A stretch of DNA of 64,000 nt from NCBI GenBank assembly GCA_021804785.1, contig JAJZGY010000004.1, positions 35,457 through 99,456 on the forward strand, written 5' to 3'. The notes below the pieces were generated by a model, which had not been told where the DNA came from, ran no database searches, and saw nothing but the letters and a program-made list of their open reading frames with translations. Within the stretch, counting starts at the first letter, position 1; every line of letters begins with the position of its first letter. The DNA comes from Pseudomonadota bacterium (GTDB lineage: Bacteria > Pseudomonadota > Alphaproteobacteria > Micropepsales > Micropepsaceae). The translations under genes were made by a program, and so were the position numbers. This document shows positions 45,852-55,096 of the stretch, one piece after another.

Positions 45852-46718
45852 ATGAAGAAGATCCCGGTCCTCGAGACGATCGGCTTTGCCTATAATTTCA
45901 CATTCAGCCATCTGGGCGCCATTATTGGTCTTTCCTGGCTTCCTCTCGTGCTATGGGCGATTGGCGACTATTTCGTCAGTGCCCTTTATTATAGCGCCGT
46001 ACCGGCGGCGTTCAGTGCTGGCAATCCTTTCGCCCTGGGTCAGGCCGGTCTTGTGATGATGGGCTGGCGCCTGATCAGTCTTTTGATCTGGTCGATCGTA
46101 TATGTAGCGGTCATGCGTCAGGCGCTGGGGCTGCGCCAGGGTCCGGCGCGGGTCCATTTTGCCTTCGGGCTCATGGAACTGCGGGTTTTTGCCTCGCTCT
46201 TGGCGCTGGTCGCCATTACGCTCCTCTTTGCTCTGGGCTTGATTGAGGGGCTGCAGCTGCTGCGGAGTCTGGTGCCGGGCGCGACGCCGCTGAAGGCGGT
46301 CTTGGGTGCTGCCGGAGTGCTCGGGGCCATAGCCATCATCTATGCGGTGATCCGCCTCAGCTTTCTGCTCATCCCTGTGGTTGTGGTGGAAAGCCGCCTC
46401 GGTTTGGTCCGCTCCTGGGAACTGTGCGAGGGCAATGTCGGACGCATAATTGTGATTGGCATTGCAGTGCTGGGGCCAGCGGCGCTCGTTGCCGGCTTTG
46501 CCGAAGCCGCGGTGCTCGGGCCAAGTTATTTTCTGAGTGCCGCCCATGTTGGCAATAAATTGGCGGTTGGACGCCAGCAGCTCTTTGCCTTGCGTGCGAA
46601 CCTGCCGCTACTGACCGGTATCTATCTGGTCATGGCACCGTTCTTGATAGGCCTGCAGATTGCGCCGGCCGCCTTTGCCTATCGCAGGCTCGCAGTGGTG
46701 CCGCTGGCACGTACCTAG
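45852..46718 (+). CDS. Multi-pass membrane protein of unknown function
   Basis: 288-residue hydrophobic protein with about six predicted membrane segments (roughly 15-45, 70-95, 115-140, 155-185, 210-230, 250-275). It begins MKKIPVLETIGFAYNF; the segment VVVVESRLGLVRSWELCEGN between helices is typical of glycerophosphoryl-diester-phosphodiesterase-associated or DUF975-like membrane proteins of unknown role. The ATG at 45852 is preferred to an upstream in-frame GTG. Convergent with uvrA, 24 bases apart. Confidence 0.75.
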   Translation: MKKIPVLETIGFAYNFTFSHLGAIIGLSWLPLVLWAIGDYFVSALYYSAVPAAFSAGNPFALGQAGLVMMGWRLISLLIWSIVYVAVMRQALGLRQGPARVHFAFGLMELRVFASLLALVAITLLFALGLIEGLQLLRSLVPGATPLKAVLGAAGVLGAIAIIYAVIRLSFLLIPVVVVESRLGLVRSWELCEGNVGRIIVIGIAVLGPAALVAGFAEAAVLGPSYFLSAAHVGNKLAVGRQQLFALRANLPLLTGIYLVMAPFLIGLQIAPAAFAYRRLAVVPLART

Positions 46719-46742
46719 TCCGCGCCAGCATGCCGTGTGGGC

Positions 46743-49667
46743 TCAGCGTCGTGCCGCCGTACGCCGGCCGGGCGGGGTTTTGGCTGATCTGGCAGGGGTC
46801 TTCGCCGCAGCGAGCGGCCCGCGCGTTTTGAGCAGCGGGCGCAGATATTGGCCGGTGTAGGAGCTCGGGTCGCTGGCGACCTCTTCCGGAGTGCCGGCGG
46901 CAACCACTTGTCCGCCGCCATCACCACCTTCCGGACCCAGATCGATGATCCAGTCTGAGGTTTTGATGACTTCCAGATTGTGTTCGATAACCACTATCGT
47001 GTTGCCGCTTTCCACGAGTTCGTGCAGCACCTCGAGAAGCTTGCGCACGTCATGGAAATGCAGCCCGGTTGTGGGCTCGTCGAGAATGTAGAGCGTACGC
47101 CCTGTCGCCCGGCGTGACAGTTCCTTGGACAATTTCACGCGCTGGGCTTCGCCCCCCGATAGCGTTGTCGCTTGCTGACCGATCTTGATGTAGCCAAGCC
47201 CGACACGGCTCAGCGTATCGAGCTTCTCACGGATCGAGGGGACCGCCTGGAAGAGTTCTGCGCCTGATTCCACGGTCATTTCGAGCACGTCGGCGATTGA
47301 GTTGCCGCGGAACTTCACCTCGAGAGTTTCACGATTGTAGCGCTTGCCCTGGCAGACATCACATTGCACGTAAACGTCGGGCAAAAAGTGCATTTCAATC
47401 TTTATGACACCATCGCCCTGGCAGGCTTCGCAGCGTCCGCCTTTGACGTTGAACGAGAAGCGTCCGGGCTGATAGCCACGGGCCTTGGCTTCTGGCAGTT
47501 CGGCAAACCAGTCACGGATAGGTGTGAAGGCGCCGGTATAGGTCGCCGGATTGGAGCGCGGCGTGCGGCCGATTGGGGACTGATCGATATCGATCACCTT
47601 GTCGAGGTACTCGAGGCCCTCAATGCGATCATAGGGTGCAGGAGTTTCGCGACTGCCATTGAGTTTGCGGGCTGCAGCCTTGTACAGCGTCTCAATGGTA
47701 AGGGTCGACTTTCCGCCGCCCGACACGCCAGTGATGCAGGTAAATGTGCCCAGGGGTATCTGGGCAGTGATGTTGCGCAAATTATTGCCCCGCGCGCCGC
47801 TGACCTTGAGCCAGCGATTATGGGTGGCGGGACGCCGCTTTGACGGCAAGGGTATTTGCTCGATCCCGGCCAGATATTGGCCGGTCAGCGACTTGGGATT
47901 GGCGATGATCTCGGCCGGAGTTCCTTCGGCGATGATGTGACCGCCATGGATGCCAGCGCCTGGTCCCATGTCGACGACATGATCGGCGGTGCGGATGGCT
48001 TCTTCGTCATGTTCAACCACCACCACTGAATTGCCGAGATCGCGCAGGCCCTTGAGGGATTCGAGCAACTTTTCGTTGTCGCGTTGATGCAGGCCGATCG
48101 AAGGTTCGTCGAGGACATAAAGCACGCCGGTCAACCCGGAGCCGATCTGGGAAGCAAGACGGATGCGCTGGCTCTCGCCACCAGAGAGCGTTCCGGAGGC
48201 GCGCGCGAGGGTTAGATATTCAAGCCCCACATTGTTGAGAAAGCGCAGACGTTCGCGAATCTCTTTGAGAATGCGCGCCGCGATTTCCTTCTGCTGGGTA
48301 TTGAGGTGCTTGTCGATGCCGGCAAACCAGCCATCAGCCTTGCGGATGGACTGTTCGCACACCTGGCCGACATGAAGGCCGCCGATCTTGACCGCCAAAG
48401 CCTCAGGTTTGAGGCGATAGCCGCCGCAGGCCTCGCACGGACTTGCATCCTGGTACTTTTCCAGCTCTTCGCGAATCCACGCCGAATCCGTCTCCTTGAA
48501 GCGGCGTTGCATGTTGGGGATGACCCCCTCGAAGCGCTTCTTGGTGTCGTAGCGGCGCAGGCCATCGTCATAGGTGAACTTGATCTCGTCCTCGCCCGAA
48601 CCGAAGAGGATGACATCGCGTATCTTCTTCGGCAGATCCTCGAAGGCTGCGGTGAGCGAAAATTTGTAGTGCCGTGCCAGTGCTTCAAGGGTCTGCAGAT
48701 AGTAGGGCGAACTCGATTTTGACCACGGTGCGATGGCGCCTTTGCGCAACGACAGGCTCTGATCAGGAACCACGAGTTCCGGATCGAAATAGAGCTGGGT
48801 GCCGAGACCGTCGCAGGTGGGGCAGGCTCCATGGGGGTTGTTGAAGGAAAACAGTCTGGGCTCGATTTCCGGGATGGTGAACCCTGACACCGGACAGGCA
48901 AATTTGGCAGACATCATGAGCCGCTCGGCTTCGCCCTGCGCCGTCTTCCTGTCGGCAAATTCGGCGATCACAAGACCATCTGTTAGCCCCAGCGCGGTTT
49001 CGATGGAATCGGGCAGGCGATTGCCGAGATCGGCCTTGACCACGATCCGGTCAACCACCACCTCGATGTCGTGCTTGAGCTTTTTGTCGAGTGCGGGCAC
49101 TTCAGCGATTTCGTAGAAACGGCCGTCAACCTTGACCCGTTGAAAGCCCTTTTTCAGCAGCTCGCCAAATTCCTTGCGGTATTCGCCTTTGCGGCCACGC
49201 ACGATCGGTGCAAGCAGATAAAGCCTTGTGCCTTCGGGAAGCGCGAGGACGCGGTCTGCCATCTGGCTTACGGTCTGGCTTTCGATCGGAAGGCCGGTGG
49301 CCGGTGAATAGGGTACTCCCACGCGGGCAAACAAAAGACGCAGGTAGTCGTAGATCTCGGTAACCGTGCCGACCGTCGAACGGGGGTTCTTGGAGGTGGT
49401 CTTCTGCTCGATGGCGATGGCCGGGGAAAGTCCCTCAATATGGTCGACGTCGGGCTTTTGCATCAGCTCGAGAAATTGGCGCGCATAGGCGGACAGCGAT
49501 TCGACATAGCGCCGCTGGCCTTCCGCGTAGATCGTATCGAAGGCAAGCGAGGATTTGCCCGAGCCAGAAAGCCCGGTGATCACGGTCAGGCTGTCACGTG
49601 GGATCTCGACATCGATGTTCTTGAGATTGTGCTCGCGGGCGCCGCGGATGGAGATGGTCTTCAGCAT
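46743..49667 (-). CDS. uvrA: Excinuclease ABC subunit A
   Basis: DNA-damage sensor of nucleotide excision repair, 974 aa. Two ABC ATPase modules: Walker [10 protein letters not shown] near the N-terminus and GVSGGGKST in the second half, with signatures [12 protein letters not shown] and [12 protein letters not shown]. Zinc-binding cysteines are in CPVSGFTI...CPTC and CEACQGDG...CDVC. The C-terminal tail is Ala/Arg-rich. A LexA-type box lies 70 bases upstream of the ATG, so SOS induction is predicted. ssb, its divergent neighbour in many alphaproteobacteria, is instead 13 kb away. Confidence 0.98.
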   Translation of the reverse strand: MLKTISIRGAREHNLKNIDVEIPRDSLTVITGLSGSGKSSLAFDTIYAEGQRRYVESLSAYARQFLELMQKPDVDHIEGLSPAIAIEQKTTSKNPRSTVGTVTEIYDYLRLLFARVGVPYSPATGLPIESQTVSQMADRVLALPEGTRLYLLAPIVRGRKGEYRKEFGELLKKGFQRVKVDGRFYEIAEVPALDKKLKHDIEVVVDRIVVKADLGNRLPDSIETALGLTDGLVIAEFADRKTAQGEAERLMMSAKFACPVSGFTIPEIEPRLFSFNNPHGACPTCDGLGTQLYFDPELVVPDQSLSLRKGAIAPWSKSSSPYYLQTLEALARHYKFSLTAAFEDLPKKIRDVILFGSGEDEIKFTYDDGLRRYDTKKRFEGVIPNMQRRFKETDSAWIREELEKYQDASPCEACGGYRLKPEALAVKIGGLHVGQVCEQSIRKADGWFAGIDKHLNTQQKEIAARILKEIRERLRFLNNVGLEYLTLARASGTLSGGESQRIRLASQIGSGLTGVLYVLDEPSIGLHQRDNEKLLESLKGLRDLGNSVVVVEHDEEAIRTADHVVDMGPGAGIHGGHIIAEGTPAEIIANPKSLTGQYLAGIEQIPLPSKRRPATHNRWLKVSGARGNNLRNITAQIPLGTFTCITGVSGGGKSTLTIETLYKAAARKLNGSRETPAPYDRIEGLEYLDKVIDIDQSPIGRTPRSNPATYTGAFTPIRDWFAELPEAKARGYQPGRFSFNVKGGRCEACQGDGVIKIEMHFLPDVYVQCDVCQGKRYNRETLEVKFRGNSIADVLEMTVESGAELFQAVPSIREKLDTLSRVGLGYIKIGQQATTLSGGEAQRVKLSKELSRRATGRTLYILDEPTTGLHFHDVRKLLEVLHELVESGNTIVVIEHNLEVIKTSDWIIDLGPEGGDGGGQVVAAGTPEEVASDPSSYTGQYLRPLLKTRGPLAAAKTPARSAKTPPGRRTAARR

Positions 49668-50152
49668 GTCCGGTCTTTCGGGGAACGCCAGTTATATGGC
49701 GGGAGCCAGCAGGCAGAACAAGCGCTGACCCTTTTTGAACAAATCAAGAACAGTATGCCGCAACGGCCTGGAGTGGGCAATTGCGCCAGAGCCCCTGCTC
49801 TTCGGTTTAGGAGACAGGGTGCAGGGGCGCCTTCTCAAAGGTCGGCGGGCTGGGGCTCTTCGCGAAATCATCTTGGGGTCCGAAGGGGGCCGATTAAGGG
49901 GGGACTGGGTGCTGCCCCGCACCCCACGATGGGGGCCGGCAGAAGACCGGACAGGCACGTCTATAGTCTGTTTTACGTTCACGGTGCGACCTGGATCTAA
50001 AGAGCCTGCACGTGGGGATGCGGCAAGTGCACCCAGGGAGTTCGGCGTTCGCCGCTTTTGGGAGGTTGTGTCATGACGGCCCAACCGCAGCGGCGCAGAC
50101 CTTTCCTCCCGGCGTCTGCGTCGCCCTCTGGGCGGGGCCCCTTCAGCTGGTC
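49668..50152. other. Intergenic region, 485 bases, upstream of uvrA
   Basis: The largest gap in the window. Next to uvrA it holds the LexA box (49737-49751) and a candidate leftward -10 TATAAC (49691-49696 on the minus strand). Farther right are a rightward TATAGT (49962-49967) and a small ORF with a strong ribosome site from 50073. The rest (GC- and purine-rich, 49780-49950) resembles nothing I know. Confidence 0.5.
49737..49751. promoter_or_regulatory. LexA (SOS) box of uvrA
   Basis: GAACAAATCAAGAAC fits GAAC-N7-GAAC exactly, equivalent to the GTTC-N7-GTTC direct repeat known as the alphaproteobacterial LexA operator. Read toward uvrA (minus strand) it is GTTC-TTGATTT-GTTC, about 70 bases upstream of the ATG. 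This supports DNA-damage induction of uvrA. Confidence 0.75.
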
Positions 50153-50258
50153 TCACTGCGTGGTGGGGGAATTCCCCGTCAGACTTTGCTCCGCGCCCGA
50201 ACTACCGAGGGAAATTTTGGCGCTCTCTGACTGCCAATGGGGACGCTGTGCGGCATGA
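50073..50258 (+). CDS. Possible small ORF (61 aa), unverified
   Basis: ATG at 50073 preceded by GGGAGG with a 7-base spacer, an ideal ribosome site. The product (MTAQPQRRRPFLPASASPSG...) is Arg/Pro/Ser-rich with four cysteines and has no recognisable family. Its last 106 bases overlap the 3' end of the convergent permease gene antisense, which weakens the case. A rightward TATAGT lies about 105 bases upstream. Confidence 0.2.
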   Translation: MTAQPQRRRPFLPASASPSGRGPFSWSHCVVGEFPVRLCSAPELPREILALSDCQWGRCAA

Positions 50259-51643
50259 AGCACGCCATAGCCAAAATAGATGGCAAAGCCGACCGCAGTC
50301 CAAACGCCGAGCCGGATCCATGTCGCGGCAGGCAGGCCATACATCATGGTCAGACAAATCAGAAGCCCCGCAGGCGCCACCACCCAGACAAAGGGTGTAC
50401 GGAAGGGGCGTGAGGCGTTGGGTTCGCGCACCCTTAGCAACATCACGCCGATGCAGACCACGCTGAAGGCACAAAGCGTTCCGATCGAGACCAGTTCACT
50501 TAGAACACCAATGGGAAAGAGCCCGGCAAGGAGTGCGGCAATGGCTCCGGTCATGATAGTGCCGATCAAGGGCGTATGAAGGCGTGGATGCACGCGACAG
50601 AAGGCCGGAGGCAGAAAGCCGTCGCGGGCCATAGAATAAAAGATACGTGACTGACCATAGAGGCCGACAAAGGCGACCGAGGCAAGGCCTACGGTGGCTC
50701 CGATCTCAACGACGTCGGAGAGCCAACGCAGGGACGGAATCCGCGAAACCGCAAAGGAAACCGGATCGGCGACATCGAGCGTCCGATAGGAGGCAAGGCC
50801 GGTCAGGACGAGCGCCATCAGTATGTAAAGAACAGTACAGATGAGCAGTGAGGCGAGGATGCCGGTGGGCAGGTCGCGCTGGGGGTTGCGCGCCTCCTGG
50901 GCGGCCACCGAGACTGCATCAAAGCCGATATAGGCGAAAAACACGAGGCCGGCCGCGGCAATTATTCCCGACCAGCCGAAATTCCCGAAGCGTCCGGTAT
51001 TGGGTGGAATAAAGGGGTGCCAGTACGCCACCTTGATATGGCTGGCGCCAAATACGATCACGAGAAGTACGACCGCAATCTTGATTGCCACCATCAGTGC
51101 ATTGGCCCGTGCCGTCTCGCGAACACCCGTGATCAGGAAGACACTGAGCAGTACGATGAGGCCCATGGCGGGAAGATTGATTAGGGCGCCGGTCAAAACA
51201 AGACCTTGCGTCGCTGAGAAGGTGAGAGGGGCTGAGGTCAGGGTCGGTGCCAGCACGATACCAACGCTCTTGAGCAGGCCGACGAAATAACCCGACCAGC
51301 CCACGGCAACCGCGGCGGCGGAGACGAGATACTCAAGGACGAGATTCCAGCCGACAAACCAGGCGGTGCTGCGTCCGAGTGCGGCATACGAATAGCTGTA
51401 AGCGCTGCCGGCAACAGGATACATCGCGGCGAATTCGGCATAACACAACCCGGCGAAGAGGCAACCAATGCCGGAAATCACGAAGGAAATAACGATGGCC
51501 GGTCCAGCAAACCTGGCAGCTGCAGTTCCGGTAATGACGAAGATGCCGCCGCCAATCACCGCGCCGATGCCCAACGCGGTCAAGGTCCAAGGACCAAGAT
51601 GACGGTTGAGTGTGGTGTCGTCCGCCGCGGATGGCGCAGACAA
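50153..51643 (-). CDS. APC-family amino-acid permease (CAT/YfnA-like)
   Basis: Inner-membrane amino-acid transporter, 496 aa and about 12 helices. First helix LTALGIGAVIGGGIFVITG and the following AGPAIVISF match the cationic-amino-acid-transporter-like branch of the APC superfamily. The TTG at 51643 is chosen because AAGGAG lies 9 bases before it; the frame extends to a GTG at 51736 without a ribosome site. It is the first gene right of uvrA in the accessory-looking 13-kb stretch. Confidence 0.88.
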   Translation of the reverse strand: MSAPSAADDTTLNRHLGPWTLTALGIGAVIGGGIFVITGTAAARFAGPAIVISFVISGIGCLFAGLCYAEFAAMYPVAGSAYSYSYAALGRSTAWFVGWNLVLEYLVSAAAVAVGWSGYFVGLLKSVGIVLAPTLTSAPLTFSATQGLVLTGALINLPAMGLIVLLSVFLITGVRETARANALMVAIKIAVVLLVIVFGASHIKVAYWHPFIPPNTGRFGNFGWSGIIAAAGLVFFAYIGFDAVSVAAQEARNPQRDLPTGILASLLICTVLYILMALVLTGLASYRTLDVADPVSFAVSRIPSLRWLSDVVEIGATVGLASVAFVGLYGQSRIFYSMARDGFLPPAFCRVHPRLHTPLIGTIMTGAIAALLAGLFPIGVLSELVSIGTLCAFSVVCIGVMLLRVREPNASRPFRTPFVWVVAPAGLLICLTMMYGLPAATWIRLGVWTAVGFAIYFGYGVLHAAQRPHWQSESAKISLGSSGAEQSLTGNSPTTQ

Positions 51644-51749
51644 TGCGGACGTCTCCTTGTTCTTGCGCGCAGTCAAAGAAATTTCTGCCGGCCTGCAATC
51701 AGCTTCGCAAAAGACGCTGCGGCCACGTGGTTCCACGCGGCCGCTCGCC

Positions 51750-53885
51750 TCAGAACTTGCGTGTCAGTGTCAGATCCAATGTACGGCCGGTGCCATAGAA
51801 GCACTGGCTGATCGAGGTGCAGCGAGAAATATAGGTCTTGTCGAACAGATTCGAGGCGTTGAGTTGCAGGCGCCAGGGATGAAAATCGTAATGCAGGATC
51901 GCATCCCACAGGACCACCGAAGGATTGCGGAACTGATTGGCCGGATCACCATAGCTGCTGCTCAGATAGCGTATGCCGACGCCACCGCCAAAACCGGCCA
52001 GTATGCCCTTTTGCAGTGTGTAGTCCCCGAGGGCGGAGAACTTGTGCAGTGGCACCATCGGCAGGCGCTTGCCAAGATCATTGCCATTGCTGCGTGTCAC
52101 CTGGGCATCGGTATAGGTATAGGAAGCGTTGATCGTGATCTGGTTGTTGATCCGCGTCACCCCTTCCAGCTCGACACCCTTCACCTCTGCAGCACCGGTC
52201 TGGACGCTGAAAAAGGCGTGGGTGGGATCACTCGTCAGGACATTGCTCTCGTTGATGTCGTAGACGGCGAGGGTAGCTAGCGCCTGCACATCGCGGGGCA
52301 GGAATGTGGGCTCGAACTTGATGCCGGCTTCGACCTGGTTCCCCGTACTCGGCTTGAAGGGATGGCCGGCAAAGTCGGCGCCGGGGACCGGTTCAAACGA
52401 GGTCGCATAGCTGACATAGGGCGCCAGGCCGCTGTCAAACAGGTAATTCACCCCAGCGCGGTAAGTGAAGTCCTGGTCGTTGCTCGGTCTGCCGTAGTTC
52501 TTGGTCGTAAGCCAGTCCTGCCGACCACTGAGGGTCAGGATCCAGCTGTGGTAACGCGCCTGGTCCTCCGCATAGAGCCCGGTCTGGCGCTGCACTTCCC
52601 GCGTATAGGGCATGAGAGGCGGGGTGGTGATTGCCATGCCGTAAACCGGATGGAACAGATCGATGGGCGGCGCGAACGAAAAGCCATAGTCCGAGTTGTC
52701 GCGATAATCACGATAGTCAAGGCCAAGCAAGGCCTTGTTCTGGATCAGGCCGAGACTAAAATCGGCGTTGAGGCGGGAATCCACGTTGAATGAGGTGATC
52801 GCCTCCTGGAAGGGGAAATTATAGCGCTCGACCGTTCGGTAATCGACCGGAAGACCATTGCTGCCGGTTAGCAGGCCGGCGCCGTAGACGTCCAGCATCC
52901 GATTATGGTTGTAGAAGAATTTGAGGTTCTGTTCGAAGCTGAGCCAGCTGCTGAACTGATGATGCAGATCGTAACCGATACCATACTGGCTGCGGCGGAA
53001 GTCATTATACCTGGTGTCACCGAGATTGGTACTGACAGGAACCTTCCCGAGTGGGTTGGGCAGAAGCACGCCATAGGCAGGCAGAAAGCCGCCATCGCCA
53101 CCTCTGATGTCGTCATACTGATAATAGCTGAGCAGGGTCAGCATCGTTGCCGGGGAAATATTGAAAGTGAGCGCCGGGGCGAGATAGACCCGGTTCGAGG
53201 TCTCGCCGGTGATCTGGGTACCGCGTCTGCGCCACAGCGCAGTGAGACTGCCTTCGACAAGATCGTCGCCATAAAGTGTGCCGGTGACCGTGCCCGCCAA
53301 CTGCTTGTCGTCATGGCTGCCATACTGCACCTGCAGCTCGCCGCCGAACCTGGCCTGAGGGCGGCGGCTGGTCAGATTGATGATGCCACCCGGCGGCGCC
53401 GAGCCGTAAAGCGTCGATGCGGGGCCTTTGAGTACCTGTACGCTCTGAAAGCCATAAAGATCGACACCGACATTGGAAACCGAACCGATCGGAGCCTGAA
53501 GTCCGTCGATGTATTCGATGGGCTGAAACCCGCGCAAAGTCAGCCAGTCATAACGCTCATCGGTACCGAAATCCTCGCCGACAATGCCGGAGGTGTAGCG
53601 TACCGCTTCGCCAAGGTTCTGCTCGTCGAGCAGCGAGATCTGATCGCGGTTAATCACCGAAACCGATTGTGGAACCTCGATCAAGGGAACTCCGAGCTTG
53701 GTTCCGATGTTCGAGGATTTGGGTACATAATGCGGCGCCGTCACGACCACCGTCTCGATACCGTCACCGGCCTTTGCCGCCATCGCCGAGGCCAGCACCA
53801 GCACCGAGGCAGAAAGTGCCAGGAGCGCTGAACGTGGAACTCGTCCTAACCGCTCTGCTCCGACCACATTGCGCTTGCGCATCAT
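51750..53885 (-). CDS. TonB-dependent siderophore receptor
   Basis: Outer-membrane gated barrel for ferric siderophore uptake, 711 aa. Signal peptide about residues 18-38, then TonB-box-like ETVVVTA and the plug domain (GVPLIEVPQSVSVINRDQI), characteristic of the FhuA/FhuE/FpvA-type siderophore group; the C-terminus ends in the barrel signature RTLDLTLTRKF. Two cysteines near the end (ISRCTSISQC) may form a loop disulfide. ATG at 53885 with AAGGGGAG six bases upstream. Ligand unknown. A hairpin lies just upstream of the ribosome site. Confidence 0.92.
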   Translation of the reverse strand: MMRKRNVVGAERLGRVPRSALLALSASVLVLASAMAAKAGDGIETVVVTAPHYVPKSSNIGTKLGVPLIEVPQSVSVINRDQISLLDEQNLGEAVRYTSGIVGEDFGTDERYDWLTLRGFQPIEYIDGLQAPIGSVSNVGVDLYGFQSVQVLKGPASTLYGSAPPGGIINLTSRRPQARFGGELQVQYGSHDDKQLAGTVTGTLYGDDLVEGSLTALWRRRGTQITGETSNRVYLAPALTFNISPATMLTLLSYYQYDDIRGGDGGFLPAYGVLLPNPLGKVPVSTNLGDTRYNDFRRSQYGIGYDLHHQFSSWLSFEQNLKFFYNHNRMLDVYGAGLLTGSNGLPVDYRTVERYNFPFQEAITSFNVDSRLNADFSLGLIQNKALLGLDYRDYRDNSDYGFSFAPPIDLFHPVYGMAITTPPLMPYTREVQRQTGLYAEDQARYHSWILTLSGRQDWLTTKNYGRPSNDQDFTYRAGVNYLFDSGLAPYVSYATSFEPVPGADFAGHPFKPSTGNQVEAGIKFEPTFLPRDVQALATLAVYDINESNVLTSDPTHAFFSVQTGAAEVKGVELEGVTRINNQITINASYTYTDAQVTRSNGNDLGKRLPMVPLHKFSALGDYTLQKGILAGFGGGVGIRYLSSSYGDPANQFRNPSVVLWDAILHYDFHPWRLQLNASNLFDKTYISRCTSISQCFYGTGRTLDLTLTRKF

Positions 53886-53904
53886 CGCCACTCCCCTTGT
53901 GCGG

Positions 53905-53923
53905 CGTCGCCAGAGTGGCGACG
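53905..53923. promoter_or_regulatory. 7-bp inverted repeat in front of the TonB receptor gene
   Basis: CGTCGCC and GGCGACG flank a 5-base loop (AGAGT), 20 bases upstream of the receptor ATG and just above its ribosome site. It could fold in the mRNA leader or be an operator. It does not resemble a Fur or Irr site. Confidence 0.35.
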
Positions 53924-54016
53924 TAAGCAAGTGTGCGGAGCTTTTAAACGCCTTGCAGTTCCAGACGGGACGGAAATTATCGCGATTAGGCCAGCAATAA
54001 GCGGTAGTCCGGCGTA

Positions 54017-54964
54017 TCAGGCAAGCTCTGCGCTCAGAAACGCGGCACTCTCGGCCAGTGCCTGATCGGCGAGGCGCGCGCGCGACACCGCCTCCAGAAA
54101 GCTGTGGGTTGCGCCTGCATAGATTTTAAGTTCGGTCTTCACCCCGGCGTCTTTCAGACGCTGTGCCAAAAAAACACTTTGTTCGCTGAGGATATCGCAG
54201 GCTCCGGCAAGCACTAAGGTGCTGGGAAGACCTTCAAGCCGGGCCTTGAGCGGGGCGGCATAGAGGTCTTCAGGCGCACCCCTGTCTGGCAGATAGTTCG
54301 ACCAGAACTGGTCCATTTCAGTGGCGGTGAGCATGTAGTCAGGCCCGCCATAGCGGCGTGTGGCTTCGGCCGAGATTTCCTGCGAGAAGGCGCCATAAAG
54401 AAGCAGGAGCGCGCGTACGATAGCCTCGCCCGCCGCGTTGAGCTTGAGGGCGGCAGCCAGCGCCAGATTGCCGCCAGCCGAATCGCCCCCAAGGGCGAGG
54501 CGCCCTGGCACGAGACCAAAGCGGGACGGCTCGTGCGCCAAAAGCCTTGCAATCGCAAGCACCTGGTCAAGCGCCACGGGATACTTGACTTCCGGCGAGA
54601 GCGCATAGTCCACACCCACGACTGCGATCTGGGCACGGGCCGCAAATTCGCGCATAAGCCGGTCATGGGAATCGATGCTGAAGATCGTCCAGCCCCCGCC
54701 ATGCAGGTAAACCAGTGCCGGCAGCCGGGCCGAAGCATTGGGGCGATGGATGCGCACCCGTACCAAGCCATGTGGCGTCGGCAGGTGAAGCTCGTCGCTC
54801 CGATGCATCACCGGACCGCCCTGGCGCCAGGGCAGCCTGACTTTCTCGGCGATCTGACGGGCCTCGCTCAGCGGCACCTGGTCGAGCGCGGGATAGCGCG
54901 CATAGGCCCGCGCCATTTCAGCCGCAAAGCTGCGGATCTCGGGGTCAAGATCGTCGCCCGCCAC
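54017..54964 (-). CDS. Alpha/beta hydrolase (HSL/acetyl-esterase family)
   Basis: Carboxylesterase/lipase-type hydrolase of the hormone-sensitive-lipase group, 315 aa from the chosen start. Oxyanion-hole motif HGGGW, nucleophile elbow GDSAGGN, acid in GACDILSEQS, and catalytic His in GATHSFLEA are all present. No signal peptide, so cytosolic. Three GTG starts compete (55018, 54973, 54964); I chose 54964 because AAAGGA lies 10 bases before it and HSL proteins usually begin close to the LDPEIRSF helix. Divergent from an AraC regulator that may control it. Confidence 0.87.
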   Translation of the reverse strand: MAGDDLDPEIRSFAAEMARAYARYPALDQVPLSEARQIAEKVRLPWRQGGPVMHRSDELHLPTPHGLVRVRIHRPNASARLPALVYLHGGGWTIFSIDSHDRLMREFAARAQIAVVGVDYALSPEVKYPVALDQVLAIARLLAHEPSRFGLVPGRLALGGDSAGGNLALAAALKLNAAGEAIVRALLLLYGAFSQEISAEATRRYGGPDYMLTATEMDQFWSNYLPDRGAPEDLYAAPLKARLEGLPSTLVLAGACDILSEQSVFLAQRLKDAGVKTELKIYAGATHSFLEAVSRARLADQALAESAAFLSAELA

Positions 54965-55084
54965 GTCGGTCACATCCTTTCCAGCGATGGCGCATGACGC
55001 TCCACCACGCTTTGCCACCTTCAGCGGTCAGCAGCCGGTGGCAGACCTGCCGGGTGACGTCTTTCTGTCACAAAACTTTGGACC

Positions 55085-55090
55085 TATAAT
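55085..55090 (+). promoter_or_regulatory. Consensus -10 (TATAAT) immediately before the AraC gene
   Basis: TATAAT ends only six bases before the ATG, so transcription would start at or next to the start codon; no ribosome site is present. A 5-bp inverted repeat TTGGA/TCCAA (55078-55094) straddles the -10. The -35 region (TTTCTG at 55062 with a 17-base spacer) is weak. Confidence 0.5.
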
Positions 55091-55096
55091 CCAAGC

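Noticed and set aside
45563..45855. Overlapping open frames of 77-78 codons upstream of the membrane-protein gene
   Set aside because: No ribosome site, Arg/Gly/Cys-rich composition typical of non-coding high-GC frames, and they overlap each other and the likely promoter region.
50166..50177. Palindrome GGGGAATTCCCC near the permease stop
   Set aside because: It lies inside the permease coding sequence and has no loop or T-tract for termination; probably chance in GC-rich codons.
53886..54016. Cobalamin riboswitch or Fur box in front of the TonB receptor
   Set aside because: The gap is only 131 bases, lacks the B12-box sequence and has no Fur-like AT-rich 19-mer; only a small GC hairpin is present.
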